From contig CAUYLG010065930.1 in assembly GCA_963573385.1 (NCBI GenBank), positions 62,001 to 126,000 on the forward strand: 64,000 bases of DNA. The letters are read 5' to 3'. Made by a program: the position numbers and the translations under genes. This document shows positions 1-14,196 of the stretch, in pieces; within the stretch, counting starts at the first letter, position 1, and each line of letters begins with the position of its first letter. The stretch comes from Cacajao melanocephalus. Its lineage: Eukaryota; Chordata; Mammalia; Primates; Pitheciidae. The notes below the pieces were generated by a model. It had not been told where the DNA came from, did not search any database, and saw nothing but the letters and a program-made list of their open reading frames with translations.

Positions 1-975
1 CTTCCCCCAGTGGGTACCACATTTTGAGTCAGCAGCTTCTCATTAACTCAAAGAAGTGGCTTGTGGAATGGAATCATTCAGTATTATTCATTTGAATCTG
101 TATGTTAATTTATCAAAAATCATTTATCATCTACAAAAGAGACAAAATCTCTGCACTTTAGGAGTATATCATCTAGTGAGAGTGATAGATAACAGAAATA
201 AATGGATAAGCAAACAAGTAAATTTTAGATTGTCCTAAGAAATAAATAAATAGGGGAAATAGAGAACTATAAAGGATACACATCAGATAAAGTGGATAGG
301 TAGTCTTCCATGAAATGATGTCTAAGCAAAGACCTTACAGATGAAAAAAAGTTGGAAAGAGCATTTGAGCCAGAGAAAATAATAAATGCAGAAGTCATAA
401 GACAGGAAGTGTTTAGCACAAACAATGAATAGTAAGAAAGCCAATCTTTCTCTAGTGGAGTGAGCAAAGGAGGAAATAAGTTTGGAGAATTTTGCTAGGA
501 TTTGTTCACATAGGTCCATAATAATATGAATCGGTCTTTTATGTTAGAAACAATGGAAAACTATTGAAGAATAAATATTTGGGGAACCAGTTTAGGACAA
601 CTTGTGTACTTGATTCATCAAATTTTGTAAGTGTAACTTAACAATTGTATTTTGTGCATATATGTGCATATTTATTTACTTCTGCCATTCTTTGTTCCAA
701 ATTAATTTGGAATGGTTTACTGGAAGACACAGAGTTAAATACAAAAAAAAAAAAAAAGAAAGAAAGAAAAGAAAACAATAGCTCTAAATTGTGGAAATCT
801 CGTAAGATGCTAACAGGAGAAGTGGAGAAACCAGTTCTTGAAATAATGATCTTGAAATAGTGGTAAGAGAGTAATAATAGTTTCATTTAGAAAGACAGGA
901 GAATGTGAAAGAGGTATAGGTTTAAAATGTATATTTGGATGTGTTAAGTTTAAGATTGTGTGTTAGTCATCATTG
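1..975. other. Intronic sequence, no gene recognised
   Basis: AT-rich sequence upstream of the first visible exon, presumed to be an intron of CFAP47. The only local structure is an A-rich purine run near 743-775 (about 15 A followed by GAAA units). The short open frames here show no family resemblance. Nothing functional is supported. Confidence 0.6.
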
Positions 976-1190
976 ACTAAATTATACTGCATAATATTCC
1001 ATTGTTTCTATGCAACACAATTCATTTTAGCAGCACCCTATTGAAAGAACATCTTAAAATTTTACTCCCTATTTTTTGATAGTATAATGCAATAATGAAT
1101 ATCTTTATATACATCACTTCTTGAAATCTTAGAGGCATTTCTCCAGAGGAATGTACCAACAGTGAAACTCCTAATTTATTGAGTGAAGCT
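976..1190 (-). repeat. Old LINE-1 fragment
   Basis: Diverged sequence resembling the reverse complement of a mammalian-wide L1 3' end. It shows the order 'attccattg', 'gcaataatgaatatc', then the late 'ccagaggaatgtacc'-like segment that such L1 ends carry. The alignment was made by eye, and the subfamily (L1M type) is uncertain. Confidence 0.5.
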
Positions 1191-1204
1191 TTCTCTTCTT
1201 TTTT

Positions 1205-2115
<911 letters not shown>

Positions 2116-2985
2116 AAGATATCCAGTTGCTCACAAAATGATTGAGTAATTTTGTAGTCCTACCTAAGAAGAATAAGAGTTCCCAGAACTGTTCTTTCTG
2201 TCACTTTTAAGTAAGAAGTTTGAGATTCCTTTTCTAATCCTGACTTATGATATTGAAACCACACTGTTACATGTGTGAGTCATTTCTACCCTAAATAAGC
2301 AAACAGATAACCATTCATCAACTCTGGCTACTGCCCTATCTCTCCGCTCTTTGTCATAGTCAAATGCTTTGGAAGTCTAAAATCTATCTCTACTAACTTT
2401 CTTCCTTAATTGCCACTCAATTTTATCCTATTCTGCAAGGTGTATGTGGTCTTTACCAATTGCAATTTAATTTTTTAAAAACTGCCATTTAAGTCAATTA
2501 TATGGGCTTTGTATGTTTTCACAGAAAATATATTTTTTCTTTGTGAAGCAAGAGTTGAAAATACTTTCTCATAATGTTTCATTTTTGAAAAAAATCCCCA
2601 AATGGAATATCTATTAGTATAAAACGTGGGTTCATTTTGCAAAATCCACTCTTACCTTCTTATGCACTATGATATTCTAGGCTGGCTACAGAAAATTTGC
2701 AGAATTCATTCTGCATATGTTATTGGTTTTTAGAAAATAACTAGAGGGTAGATTAAATTCCCTAAAAAATAATTATTTCAAAGGGAGAATGATAATCTAT
2801 GACCTAAAAATAATTTCTAAAATATAATTAAAAGTCATTTACATTATTTTTAAGAATTAAATGCCCTAGTGTTTTCACTGAAACATAAAGTTTGCTTACA
2901 TTTTTACCTTGATATTACCTTACTATATTTATTCTCTTTACTTGTTTTCATGTGGTATCTTAAAAAATCTCCTTTTATATTCAAG
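2116..2985 (+). other. CFAP47: Intron end with 3' splice site
   Basis: No repeat or gene is recognised in most of this stretch. It ends in an acceptor with AG at 2984-2985, preceded by a modest pyrimidine tract ('ctccttttatattcaag'). The tract is weaker than that of the last exon at 20606. Confidence 0.6.
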
Positions 2986-3147
2986 GACTGAAATAACACT
3001 GAAAATAGAGTGCATAACAGAAGGGATCTGGAAGTTTCCCATGAGGGTGATCGCTACTGAACCTGATGTGGATGCTGTCATTGACATTGAAGGAGTTGGT
3101 TTATTTAAGGAATCTGTTTTTGACTTTAGGCTGACAAGTCAGACAAG
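2986..3147 (+). CDS. CFAP47: CFAP47 coding exon (antepenultimate)
   Basis: Internal coding exon of 162 nt. It begins with one base completing a split codon, then reads TEITLKIECITEGIWKFPMR and onward through FKESVFDFRLTSQT, and ends with two bases (AG) of a split codon before the donor AAG|GTAATA. The alternating hydrophobic pattern fits the Ig/ASH-like beta-sandwich repeats of CFAP47, HYDIN and other central-apparatus proteins. CFAP47 is a large axonemal protein needed for sperm flagellum assembly, and its loss is associated with X-linked asthenoteratozoospermia. The two trailing bases join with the first base of the exon at 14028 to give an Arg codon, so the phases agree across an 11-kb intron. 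The gene assignment is recognition from memory plus context. The exon call itself is firmer than the name. Confidence 0.75.
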
Positions 3148-3624
3148 GTAATATATTAAACAAAAGTATGTAGCTGTTTTAGTGAATATGCTGAACTTTG
3201 GAATGAAATTTAAGATAAGAAATTCTATAGTTCATCTTTTGCTAGTTAAGCCAGTGCAACATTGGTTCTCTAAATCAGAGCTTTATATACTATATAAATT
3301 TTTGTTTAAAAATTGTAAAATTGGGTATACAAAGTGAAGACCAGAAAGGAAAACAAAAGTAGATAATTAAAAATTGAAATACAGGATACTAATAATATTT
3401 CCATTTGTTTTCAAAGGATGTTTCAGTGTTTTTCTGAAAATGTCAACTGTGTTAGTATATCAAATGGTTTAAGCAGAAATGATTGGGTAAACCCACATTG
3501 CTTCCATGTTATGTTTTATTTACTTTCTATCATAGTGGTCTTTGTCATATTTGTGCTAACATAGGCAGTATTAACAATACTTTTACCTATCTCACACGAA
3601 AAATATACTTTTACAGCTTTTTGA
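3148..3624 (+). other. CFAP47: Intron start, no feature recognised
   Basis: The donor GTAATA at 3148 opens an intron that runs to 14027. Apart from the splice site, this first part is AT-rich sequence with no repeat I can name. Confidence 0.6.
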
Positions 3625-3905
3625 GGTATAGCATGCATAACATAAAATGCATTCATTGTAAATGTACATTTTAATAATTTTTATAGAATTTGCAATCATT
3701 ACTACATTCTAGATGGAGAACTTTTCCATTTCCCCCCACATTTCCCTCAAACCCTTCTGCAGTCATACCCTTTACCAGTTTCAGTCAACCACTGATTTGT
3801 TTTGTCTCTATAGTCTTGCACTTTCTGATATTTCAAATAAATGAAATTACATAACATGTATCTTTTGCATGTGATTTCTTACACTATCCTTATCTGAAGT
3901 TCAGT
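3625..3905 (-). repeat. Old LINE-1 3'-end fragment
   Basis: Resembles the reverse complement of an L1ME/L1MC-type 3' end. It has 'catgcataacataaaatgc', 'gcaatcattactacattct', 'agtttcagtcaaccactga' and 'tgaaattacataacatgta' in the expected order. It is strongly diverged. 3906-4664 after it holds nothing I can identify. Confidence 0.6.
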
Positions 3906-4664
3906 AGTTTTCATGAATAAGCACCTATTAGCCTTGTATATATTTCATCTATTTCTCGAGGGCTGAAATGGTTTTTTGTAACAGTTGTCCAGCTTTATGG
4001 TGAAAATGAGTGATGAACAGTTAAATGTATAATCACTTGTGTTTGGAGCCAGGTTATACAAGTCTTTATAGATAGGATAATAATAAAATTCACTGTCCAA
4101 ATTTGAACCATCTTGAGAATTAAAGAGGATAATTAATAATTAGATTTGGCAACAAGGTAAACTGGAATAGACCTGAGCAAACAAGCACCTAACAGTTACT
4201 GTTCTTATAGACTATGGCAAGATGTTTGCTGTTTATCCAAAGAAGTATAAAAAAATCATTAAATCAGTAGAGTGATATATTTGAAAAAGAACATTTAGCT
4301 GAAATGTATAGAAAACAAATGCAAAAAGGGTAAGAGTGAATGGAGGTAGATTAGCTAGTTGGCTAATGCTGTTGTCTGAAGGTTGCTTGCATTTTTTGCA
4401 GAGCAAGTTTAGAGGGAAAGTGGACAGGCTGGAGAGGCTTTAAGGAGGTAAAGACGGTTAAGTTTAGCAATAGTTTTGGGGATCAGAATGTTCCACTTTG
4501 CTAGAGAGTATTCAGTGTTAAATCAGAGAAGTACCTGTAATGTAGAAGAAATTGTAACATCGAGTGGATATTAAACTATATGATCTGAAATTTCTCTTAC
4601 AGTTTGAAAAAATGATATTCTTGTGAAAAAAATTGGTTTCATAGTCAAACAGAATGAGAAATAA

Positions 4665-4840
4665 TTTTTTGCTCAACCACTAAATAAATACCTGTGGGAC
4701 TTTGAGCTGTATGTTTTTGTTTCTCTGAGCTTCCATTTCCTCATTTTTAAAGTGGAGATAAAATATAACCCATAATGTTGCCATGAGAACAAATAATGCA
4801 GTGTATATAAATTGTTTGACACAATGCCCAAGAACTTTTA
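4665..4840 (+). repeat. MIR SINE
   Basis: Follows the MIR pattern: 'ctgtgggactttgagc' (equivalent to 'gtgaccttgggcaag'), 'tctctgagcttccatttcc', 'aaagtggagataa', 'gccatgagaacaaat' and 'gacacaatgccc'. An ancient tRNA-derived SINE. 4841-5059 holds nothing recognisable. Confidence 0.75.
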
Positions 4841-5059
4841 AATGTTTAAGCCTGTTTAAGATAAATTCTCCTACACTCCCTTGTACCTACTCCTCGCTCT
4901 CTGCCTCAGGGTAAGAGAACAGCTGGCTTCAGCTATTCTCCGTACCCCCTCCCCCACCAAGCTTTGCAGAGCCTTACAACCTTTCAGAAGGCCTGCTCCT
5001 TTCTCTATGGTTTCTCCCACCACTCTGACCCATCTCTTACAAAATCCCAAAGATTTTCT

Positions 5060-7990
5060 TTCATGTTCTCTTTTTAAAATTTTAGAGTTTTATGTTTCAA
5101 ACTTAAAGCCATTATATATTTTAAGTTAACTGTTGCATAAGGCGTGGGGTTTAGGTTGGGAGTTCATCATTTTCCTTAAGGATGTCCAACATTTGTTTAA
5201 AAGACTATCTTTCCTCCATTGAATTGATTTTGAGACTTTGTCCAAAGTCAAGGTGGATATATTTCTGTCAGTCTAGTTTGGGGTTTTCTATTCTGTTCTC
5301 TTTATCCTTTGCTAATAACACCACAGTCAGGTAGAGTGATTCCTCTCACTTTATGATTTCCTTTTAAAATTATTTCAGCTTTTCTACTTCTATTACCTCT
5401 GTGTATCTATTATAAAAATAAGCTTATCTACGTCTACAAAATTCTTATGTTACTGTGAAAGAAATTTATTAAGCTTATAGATCAAATTGCTAACATTTGA
5501 CGTTTTTACTATGTTACATACACTACTATATATTTTACTAATCTATACCACATATGGTAGATCTCTCAATTTTCTTAGATCTTCTTTGATTTCTTTCATT
5601 GGTGTTTTATAATTTTGAGATTATAGACTCTACACAAAGTTTTGATACATTTTCATCTAGACGTTATACTTTTAGAGTGATTATAAATGCTATTGTGTTT
5701 TCAATTTCAGTCTCTACGTTTGTTGCTAGCATATAGAAGTGCTATTGATATCCGTGTGCTTATTTTGCATCTTCTGAATTTTCTGAACAGTTATTTATTC
5801 TATAAGCATTGCTTTTGGATTCCTTGGCATTTTCTATGTAGACAAACATGTCTTCCACACAAAGGGATAGTTATATTTCTTCATTTTCAACCTGTATGCC
5901 TTTTTTTTTTCCCTTTTATGCCTCAGTGCACTGGCTAGGACTTCCAGTAGTATATCGAATAAGACTGATGAGAGTAGACATCATTGCCTTTTTTTCCAAA
6001 CTTAGGTAGAAAGCATTCAGCCTTTCACCATTACATATGATGTTAGCTGTATAATATTTTAAGGTAACTTTCAACAGGTGGAGGAAGTTGTTCGTCTTCG
6101 TATTAGTTTCCTAGGGCTGCTGTAGCAAACTACCACAAACTAGGTAGCTTAAAACAACAGAAATTTATCTTCTCACAGTTTTGAAGACTAGAAATTTAAA
6201 AAATAAGGTGTCAGCAGAGCCATGCTTTCTCTCTAGGCCCTAGGGAAGAATCTGATCTATGAGTTTCTCTTATCTTCTGGTGTTGCCAGCTATCCTTAGG
6301 GTTCATTGGCTTGTGCATATATCACTCCAATCCCTGCCTTCATCGTCACATGCCATTCTCTCTGTGTGTCCCTGTCTGTATATCTTCTCCTCTTCTTATA
6401 AAATCAGTTATATTGCATTAAAAATTCATAATGACCTCATCCTGGCTTGATTACATCTGATATGACTCTATATTAAAATAAGGTCATATTCATAGGCACT
6501 GGAGTTAGGACTTCAACATATATTGGGGGAAACGATTCCTAATTCCCCTATTTCTAATTTTTTGAAGGTCCTACCAAGAATGTGTTTATGTCAAATGCTT
6601 CTTCTGCACCAATTGATAATATAATGCCATTTCTCTTATATAGCTTATTGAAATGGTGGGTTACATTAATTGACTTTAAAAATATTGAACCAGATTTACA
6701 TTCCTGTAATAAAATCCACTTGGTATTGTTATGTGTTTCTGTATACATTATTGCATTGAATTTGCTCTAATTGGTCATTATTTTTGTGTCTAACTACATA
6801 GAGGTATTGGGCTGTAGTTTGATTTTTCATTTTACATTTTTTATTTTAATTATTATTATTGCATTCTTTTTGTCTGGTTTTCCCATCTGAGTAATGCTGT
6901 TCTCAAAAATATGAGTTAGAAATGTTCCGTCCTCTTCCATTTTTTGAAAGATAACATTTAGAATTGGTTAAAATTATCTTTTGAATGTTTCATGGAATTA
7001 TCCACTGAAATCATCTGAGACTGAAGATTTCTTTTTCAGAAGCTTTTTAAAATTATAGATTTAATTACTCTAAGTTATATGTCAAGTAAGGTAATTTATT
7101 TCATACTGGATGAGTTTTGGCAGTCTGTGCTTTTCAAGTAATTGTTTCATTTGTTCTAAATTGTCAAATGTGTGTGTGTGTAAAGTTGTTCAGTGTACTT
7201 CCTTAAGTGTCTGTTGAGACTTGCAGAGTCTGTGTGATATCTCCTCTTTTATTTCTGAAATTGATCATTTGCAACTTCTCCTTTTAACCACTGCCAGTCA
7301 TATTAGAAGTGTGTCAGTTTCATTGAGTTTTGTTAAAGAACCAGCTTTTAGTTTCATTGGTTTTCTTGATTTTTCTGTTTTAAATTGATTTTTGCTCCCA
7401 TTTTTGTTTTCTTTCTTTTACTTTTTGTAGATTTATCTTAATTTTCTAGTCTCCTGAAGTGGGAGCTCAGATTGTTGATTTGAGGCCTTTTCTTTTTTTC
7501 TATTTTATTTAGTAATATAAGTTTCCTTCTGGATATTCCTTTAGCTGTATTTCACAAATTTAGTATGTTGTTTTTTTCGTATTTAGTATTTTTAGTTCCT
7601 TCGATATTTCTTTTTTGACACAGGGATTATTTAGAAGAGAGACACTTAATTTACAAGTGTCTGAGGATTTTTGTTGTCTTTCTCTTACTGATTTTTAATT
7701 AGATTCCATCATGACCAGAAAACATACTCTGTAAAAATTTAATCATTTGAGCTTCTAAGTAATTTGTTTGGGCAGGGGGCCTATGGATAAAAATATAAAT
7801 CAACAGAATAGAGGTAGATGGAGTGTTCTACAAATATCTATTAGAGCATGTTGGTTGATGGTTTTATTTAAGGTTATTTTTATTTTTTTTGCTTTTTTTC
7901 CCCTAATTTTCTGTTCAGTAGTTCTAATAATTGATGAGAGAGAGGTGTTGATGTCCCTGTATATAATTGTAGATGTATCTTTTTTCCAAG
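5060..7990 (-). repeat. Old L1 ORF2 remnant, interrupted by an LTR
   Basis: Long, diverged minus-strand L1 (L1M type). On the plus strand it reads through the reverse complement of ORF2, with segments such as 'tctattctgttctctttat', 'aggacttccagtagtat', 'tgatgagagtagacatcat', 'gaatgtttcatgg' and 'ttccatcatgaccag'. The open frames over it (for example 5687-5938, 6582-6770, 7768-8073) are shadows of dead L1 sequence. An LTR at about 6098-6546 splits it. No intact ORF2 remains. Confidence 0.8.
6098..6546 (-). mobile_element. MaLR (MLT-type) solo LTR
   Basis: Begins 'gtattagtttcctagggct' and continues with 'aaactaccacaaactaggt', 'aacagaaatttatcttctc' and 'ttaggacttcaacatat', the reverse complement of an ERVL-MaLR MLT-like LTR. 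It sits inside the L1 remnant, so it is the younger of the two. It shares its family type with the plus-strand LTR at 55529-55952. Confidence 0.75.
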
Positions 7991-8010
7991 ACTGTTTTTG
8001 CTGTACATGT

Positions 8011-8985
8011 TATTTATTGATTGATGGACTCCTAACAATTATACATCTTTATGGGGTACATATGGTATTATGATACTTGCACACAATGTGTAATGATAAA
8101 ATCTTAGTGTTTAGGATACCCATCACCTCAAACATTTATCATTACTTTGTGTTGGGAACATTCAAAATCTTCTGTTCTAGCTATTTTGAAACAACAAGAA
8201 ATTATAGTTAACTGTAGTCAGTCTACTATTCTAGCTAACACTAGAACTTATTACTTCTGTCTAACTGTATGTTTGTACTCATTAACCAACCTCTCTTTAC
8301 CCCACCTCCTCACCCATCACCACATCTGGTAACTATCATTGTACTATCTGTCTCCATGGGGTCAACATTTTTAGCTCTCTCCTATAAGTGAGAACATATG
8401 ATATTTGTCTTTCTGTGCCTGGTTTATTTCATTAACATAATGACTTCTATTTTCATCCATGTTGCTGCAAATGAAAGGACTTCATGATTTTTCTGGCTGA
8501 ATAGTATTCCATTGTATAAATATGCCCCATTTTATTTTTCCATGAATCTATTGATGGACACTTAAGTTGATTTCCTATCGTGGTTATTGTGAAAAGTTCT
8601 GTAGTAAATAGGGGTGTGCAGGTCTCCATTTGATATACTTGTTTTCTTTCCATTGGATAAATAGCCAATAGTAGGGTTATTAGATCATAAAGTAGTTTTA
8701 GTTTATCTGAGAAATCTGTATACCATTTTCCATAATGGTTGTATTAATTTACATTCCCACAAACAGTATATGAGTTCCCTTTTCTCTGCATCCTTACCAG
8801 CATTTATTTTTTCTCTTTTTCCTAATAGCCATTTTAACTAGAGTGAGATGATAGCTCATTGTGGTTTTGATTTGCATTTCTCTGATGATTAATGATGTTG
8901 AGCGTTTTTAATATACCCATTGATCATTTGTAAGTCTTCTTTTGACAAATGTCTGTTCAGATCCTTTGCACTTTTTAAAGATGTC
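8011..8985 (-). repeat. L1MA/L1PB-type 3' end
   Basis: Reverse complement of an L1 3' UTR and ORF2 end. It has 'tttatggggtacatatg', 'cacaatgtgtaatgataaa', 'tgtgttgggaacattcaaa', 'ctagaacttatta', 'cctataagtgagaacatat' and finally 'cttcttttgacaaatgtct'. The short minus frame at 8453-8668 is the ORF2 C-terminal remnant (YYSARK-like). Confidence 0.85.
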
Positions 8986-9692
8986 AGGATTTGACTGCTT
9001 CCTTATGAACCCAGTAATATTTCTTTTTTCTTTAGGGAATCAGGAATAAAATAATTTCTAAAAAGGAATGACCCCCTGTCCTAGTGACTATACATATTTT
9101 TTGTGTGCTGGGAATACAGGGAAAGGAAAGAAGGACAAAGATGCATGGCAAACCCTATGGTGGTAGCTACTCTGTTTCCTAAATTAAATATGCAAAGTGT
9201 TAGTGTATCAAAGGGTAATTTTAAACATAATAATACAAAGTATTCTGAGGAATTATTATAAAACCATAACAGTTCAAAGTATCAAAATAGTTTAGCTATT
9301 CTTAAAATATTTTATGTGCATATAAGTGATTAGCAAGAAGTAAAACTTTTGAGAAATATAATTTTCTTATTTTTCTGAATATCCTAGTTTTTACTAATGT
9401 CTGCCCTTTGTGATAACATTTAAAAATTATTTTCATATAAATGAGCATTATGAATTACACAAAAAACTACAATGTAAATCTTAGGAAATGAGAAAAACAC
9501 CATCTCGTAGCCACTATCACTAAGTCCAACTCAGTTCTGGTAGAGTATAGAAATTAGAAACAAATGGTTTCCTAGTAATATAACCTAATCATATTTTGAA
9601 ATAATCATTTGGGATCATCTACATAAAAATTGTCTTGTTATAAAGCGAGAATCTGTAGATGAGCATTTTCATTAAGAAAACTAATCGTAGGG
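8986..9692. other. Intronic sequence, nothing recognised
   Basis: AT-rich intron sequence without a recognisable repeat, exon-like frame or RNA gene. Confidence 0.5.
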
Positions 9693-9746
9693 CTGTGTGT
9701 GTGTATACATATACACACGCGTATATGTGTGTGTATATATATAACC
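9693..9746. repeat. TG/TA microsatellite
   Basis: Alternating purine-pyrimidine stretch made of GTGTGT, ATACATATACACACGCG and TGTGTGTGTATATATATA segments. Probably length-polymorphic. Confidence 0.9.
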
Positions 9747-9906
9747 ACACACCTGAATACATATAATTTAAGAAATCTTTAGTGAATCATGCTGTCCATA
9801 TTGTTTAAACCCTCTCTAATTCATTAACACTTTTACACCACAGCTGGGTCTCCATTTATTTCTAACAATAACAATAAAGCTACTGTCTTAAAAAAAAGGT
9901 GATGGC

Positions 9907-10208
9907 GGCTGGGCACGGTGGCTCACTTCTGTAATCATAGCACTTTGGGAGGCCGAGAAGGACAAATTACCTGAGGTCAGAAGTTTAAGACCAGCCTGGC
10001 CAACATGGTGAAACCCCGTCTCTACTAAAAAAAAAAAAAAAAAAAGAAAAAAATTAGCCTAGTGCAGTAGCACGCACTACTCAGGAGGCTGAGGCAGGAG
10101 AATTGCTTAAACCATGAGGTGGAGGTCGTGGAGAGCCAAAATCACGTCACTGCACTTCAGCAGCCTGGGTGACAGAGCAAGACTCTGTCTAAAAAGAAAT
10201 AAAATAAA
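9907..10208 (+). mobile_element. Alu element
   Basis: Starts 'ggctgggcacggtggctca'. It contains both arms with an A-rich linker at 10027-10052, and ends in an A-rich tail with AAATAAAAT texture. The target-site duplication 'tgatggc' is at 9900-9906 and 10209-10215. Confidence 0.95.
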
Positions 10209-10215
10209 TGATGGC

Positions 10216-11224
10216 ACATAAAAAAAACTTGATGAAATTGTTTTGTAAGCAGTTTTCTCAAGGACGTTTCACTGACTGAAACAAACAGCTTTCAAATGCT
10301 CCAGATGGAGATGAAAAAGTGTTTTTATAATTTCTAAAAACATGTAAAAATTAACAGAAATTTTTCCCCTGTGGAAATCTTACATATCTCCTCTATGCAT
10401 TATCATCAACTTTCTAGCGTTAATCAGTATTTATCTGAGCAGCTATTTTAATCTTCTGAATACAATTATTTTTACCTTAGAGAATGGCTGCCACATTCTT
10501 GTCACAAACATAAGAAAGGGGATATTTCCCAAGATACAAGTTATCTACCATGCTTAATAATATTGTTATCAAGAAAAAGAACTAAAAATAATTTGTTTCC
10601 AGTAAAGATCAGAGCTTTGTCAAATTTAGGACAATATGAGCTCACTTAAGTGATTACTCATGATCATTCACTGCTGTTTCTAATTTCCTTGTCTAAACTA
10701 CCTCAGAACAATACAATAATAATAATAATAATAGTAAATGATTGTCACATGCCTACTAAATGTTTAGCATATATAGAATTAATTTAATTTGTACACCACC
10801 ACAAACTAGATATCACTGTCACAATTTACCTAAACACACACACACAGACACACACAAATGTTTACACAACCACAGTGAAGAATGAAGTAAGCTCTAGACT
10901 TGTTGATGCTTAGTGGGCAGGGTGCACATTTAGGGAAGATGGCTCAACTCCCCCCTCCAATATCTCTGATCCTATCCCAGATATACCCTTCTTTACATTC
11001 CTACCTTAGCTTGTCATCCTGTGAATTTTAGATTCAGGCCATTCTGAACTGTGACAGGCTAACAAATATGGCAGATTTGCCTAGATATATTTTCCATATC
11101 AGCATCCCTGAGAAAGCTACTAAACATTCCTGTTCTCTTAGAGAGTTACACTCATCATTAGCTTTGTCAGCTGCAGGCAGAATAAGTATCCTACATCTTA
11201 TGGGAAAGTATAATTTAAGGAATG
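10216..11224. other. Intronic sequence with two short microsatellites
   Basis: No gene or large repeat recognised. It contains an (AAT)n run near 10714-10735 and a (CA)n run near 10832-10857. Confidence 0.6.
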
Positions 11225-11490
11225 CCATATAAAGGAAGATATAATTTATATAAAAATCTCTATATATAAATTATGAATAGATTATATAAATTATGAATAT
11301 GCTATAATGTGAATATATTATATTCATATATTTACATATAGATTTATAAATATATATATTTTATATAGCTTTTTATATAATTCTGTATATATAATCTATA
11401 TTTTTATATAGCTTTTTATATAATTCTATATATTTATATAATCTATATTTTTATATAAAAATTTATATAATTTATATAAAAATATGTCCT
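11225..11490. repeat. AT-rich low-complexity tract with 43-bp tandem copy
   Basis: Nearly pure A/T. A 24-nt unit, 'ttatatagcttttt' plus 'atataattct', occurs at 11361 and again at 11404, so the period is 43 bp. Further degenerate copies surround it. Likely unstable in length. Confidence 0.85.
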
Positions 11491-11949
11491 CAGTAGAGTC
11501 TGTACTTCTATCAGAGCCTTATCCTTTTTAATTAAGATTATTTTTAAATCATAGTTCACTATCCCCATTCCTAGTCACCCTCCTCACCAACACTGTACAC
11601 ACAAACCCTTAGTATTGAAACAGAGAAGCTCTATTTTCATCTGATTTTTAAATTTGTGCTTCTTTCTAGCTTGCTTGAACATAGGAGTCCATAGAAAAAA
11701 ACATAAACCAAGAAATAGAAACCTTGCAAACCACTGGGTGAAGAAAAACCTTTTGGAAGCCATGTTGACCTCCATTAAAAGGGGACTGTTGGGACTGTTT
11801 ATCAAAAATCTTGGTGTAGATGTATATAGAACTTTACAAGTTAGAAAGAGTCACATAGTTGAGACAGTGCCAACAAAGAAAAAAACAGGTTTGGAAGAAA
11901 CCAGGGCAATATCGCCCCCTTTAGGTGGCATTTGAAAATGCCTGGGGTA
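11491..11949. other. Intronic sequence, nothing recognised
   Basis: Two overlapping frames, at 11584-11805 (minus) and 11654-11935 (plus), occupy this stretch. Neither resembles a known family and neither has splice or promoter support, so I treat both as chance frames. Confidence 0.5.
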
Positions 11950-13095
11950 GTGTTGGTTTGCTTCTACAGACATAAAGCATTACACTTCCACCAACGGTGT
12001 ATGTGTGTTCCATTTTCTCTGCAACCTCATCAGCATGTTATTTTCCTTTGGCCTTTTAATAATAGCCATTCTGATTGATGTGAGATAGTATCTCATTGTG
12101 GTTTTGATTTGCATTTCTTATATTATTTGTGATGTTAAACATTTTTCATATGCTCTTTGGCCACGTGTATATCTTCTATTGAAAAGTGTCTATTCATGTC
12201 CTTTGCCCACTTTTTAATGGGGTTGTTTTCTTCTTGTAAATTTAAGTTTCTTACAGATACTAGATATTAGACCTTTGTCAGATGCATGATTTACCAATAT
12301 TCTATTCTGTAGGTTGTTTACTCTGTTGATAGTGTCATTTGCTGTGCAGGAGCTCTTTAGTTTAATTAGATCCCTTTTGTTAAAAAATTGTTCTAGTTGC
12401 AATTGCTTTTGTCATGTTCATCATGAAATCTTTGCTTGTTCTTATGTTCAGAATGGTATTGCCTGGGTTGTCTTCCAGATATTTTATGATTTTGGGTTTT
12501 AAATTTAAGTATTTAATCCATCTTGAGTTGACTTTTGTATGTGGTATAAGGTAAGGGTCCCCTTCAGTCTTCTGCATATGGCCAGCCAGTTATTCCGGCA
12601 TCATTTATTGAATGGATAGTCCTTTCCCCATTGCTTGTTTTTGTCAGCTTTTTCAAAGATGGCATTATTTCTGGGCTCTCTATTCTGTTCCATTGGTCTA
12701 CGTGTCTCCTTTTTTACTAATACCATGCTGCTTTGGTTGCTGTAGCTTTGTTGCATAGTTTGAATTCTGGTAAAGTCATGCCTCTAGCTTTGCTACTTTT
12801 ACTTAAGATTCCCTTGGCTATTCAGGTGTTTTTCTAATTCTGTGAAGAATGTCATTGGTAGTTTGATAGGAATAGCATTGAATCTATAAATTACTTCAGG
12901 TAGTATGGCCATTTTAACAATATTGATTCTTCCTATCCATGAGCATGGAGTCTTTTTACATTTGTTTGTGTCCTATCTGATTTATTTGAGCACTGTTTTG
13001 TAATTCTCCTTAGAGAAATATTTTACCTCTCTGGTTAGCTGTAGTCCTAAGTGTTTTATTCTTTTTGTACAATTGTGAATGAGATCGCGTTCTCT
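11950..13095 (-). repeat. L1PB/L1PA-type ORF2 segment
   Basis: Reverse complement of the 3' half of L1 ORF2. It has 'gtggttttgatttgcattt', 'attagacctttgtcagat', 'aatccatcttgagttgac', 'tattctgttccattggtct' and 'attcttcctatccatgagc'. Frames at 12214-12402 and 12380-12577 on the minus strand are ORF2 fragments with stops. It lacks a 3' UTR and poly(A), so it is truncated at both ends. A short piece in opposite orientation follows. Confidence 0.9.
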
Positions 13096-13781
<686 letters not shown>

Positions 13782-14027
13782 TCTTTGTGCATTAAAAATG
13801 CAAGATGTGATTTTAAAAACCTTTAAAATTTTCATTTTGTCACCCTGATAAGAATAACTCTTTTCAGTAATTTTTAAAAAATGCTTCCTCACTATTATTT
13901 GGTAAGCATTCAGCATTCATATTTACCTAGGCCTATTGTAGCATGATTTAAATTCTACTCAAGTTCTCACAAAGAGAATGAGATAATGATCAAGTTTAAT
14001 AAGTTGACTTTTGTACTTTTGTTCCAG
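13782..14027 (+). other. CFAP47: Intron end with 3' splice site
   Basis: Unique sequence ending in the acceptor 'ttgtacttttgttccag' with AG at 14026-14027. A T-rich pyrimidine tract directly precedes it. Confidence 0.75.
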
Positions 14028-14196
14028 ATATCCTGAGCCATTCACTGCATACTTCCTACCTGGCAGTGATCCTGTATTTTCTGTAAGACCAGAGGTTGGA
14101 GAACTTCTTCCTTTTAACACAAACGGAACTCCAATCATTGTAGGATTTACACCTAAAATGTACTGTAGGAAATATAAAGCAACATTAGTAATACAG
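14028..14196 (+). CDS. CFAP47: CFAP47 coding exon (penultimate)
   Basis: Internal coding exon of 169 nt. Its first base completes the Arg codon split from the exon ending at 3147. It then encodes 56 codons beginning YPEPFTAYFLPGSDPVFSV and ending YKATLVIQ. The donor is CAG|GTGAGT, a near-perfect consensus, and the exon ends in phase 0. The composition (F.P..Y..KYKATLVIQ ending a strand) matches the terminal beta-strands of an ASH/MSP-like Ig fold, typical of ciliary central-apparatus proteins. The matching phase on both sides and the absence of in-frame stops make a real exon likely. The CFAP47 name rests on recognition and would need a protein alignment. Confidence 0.78.
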
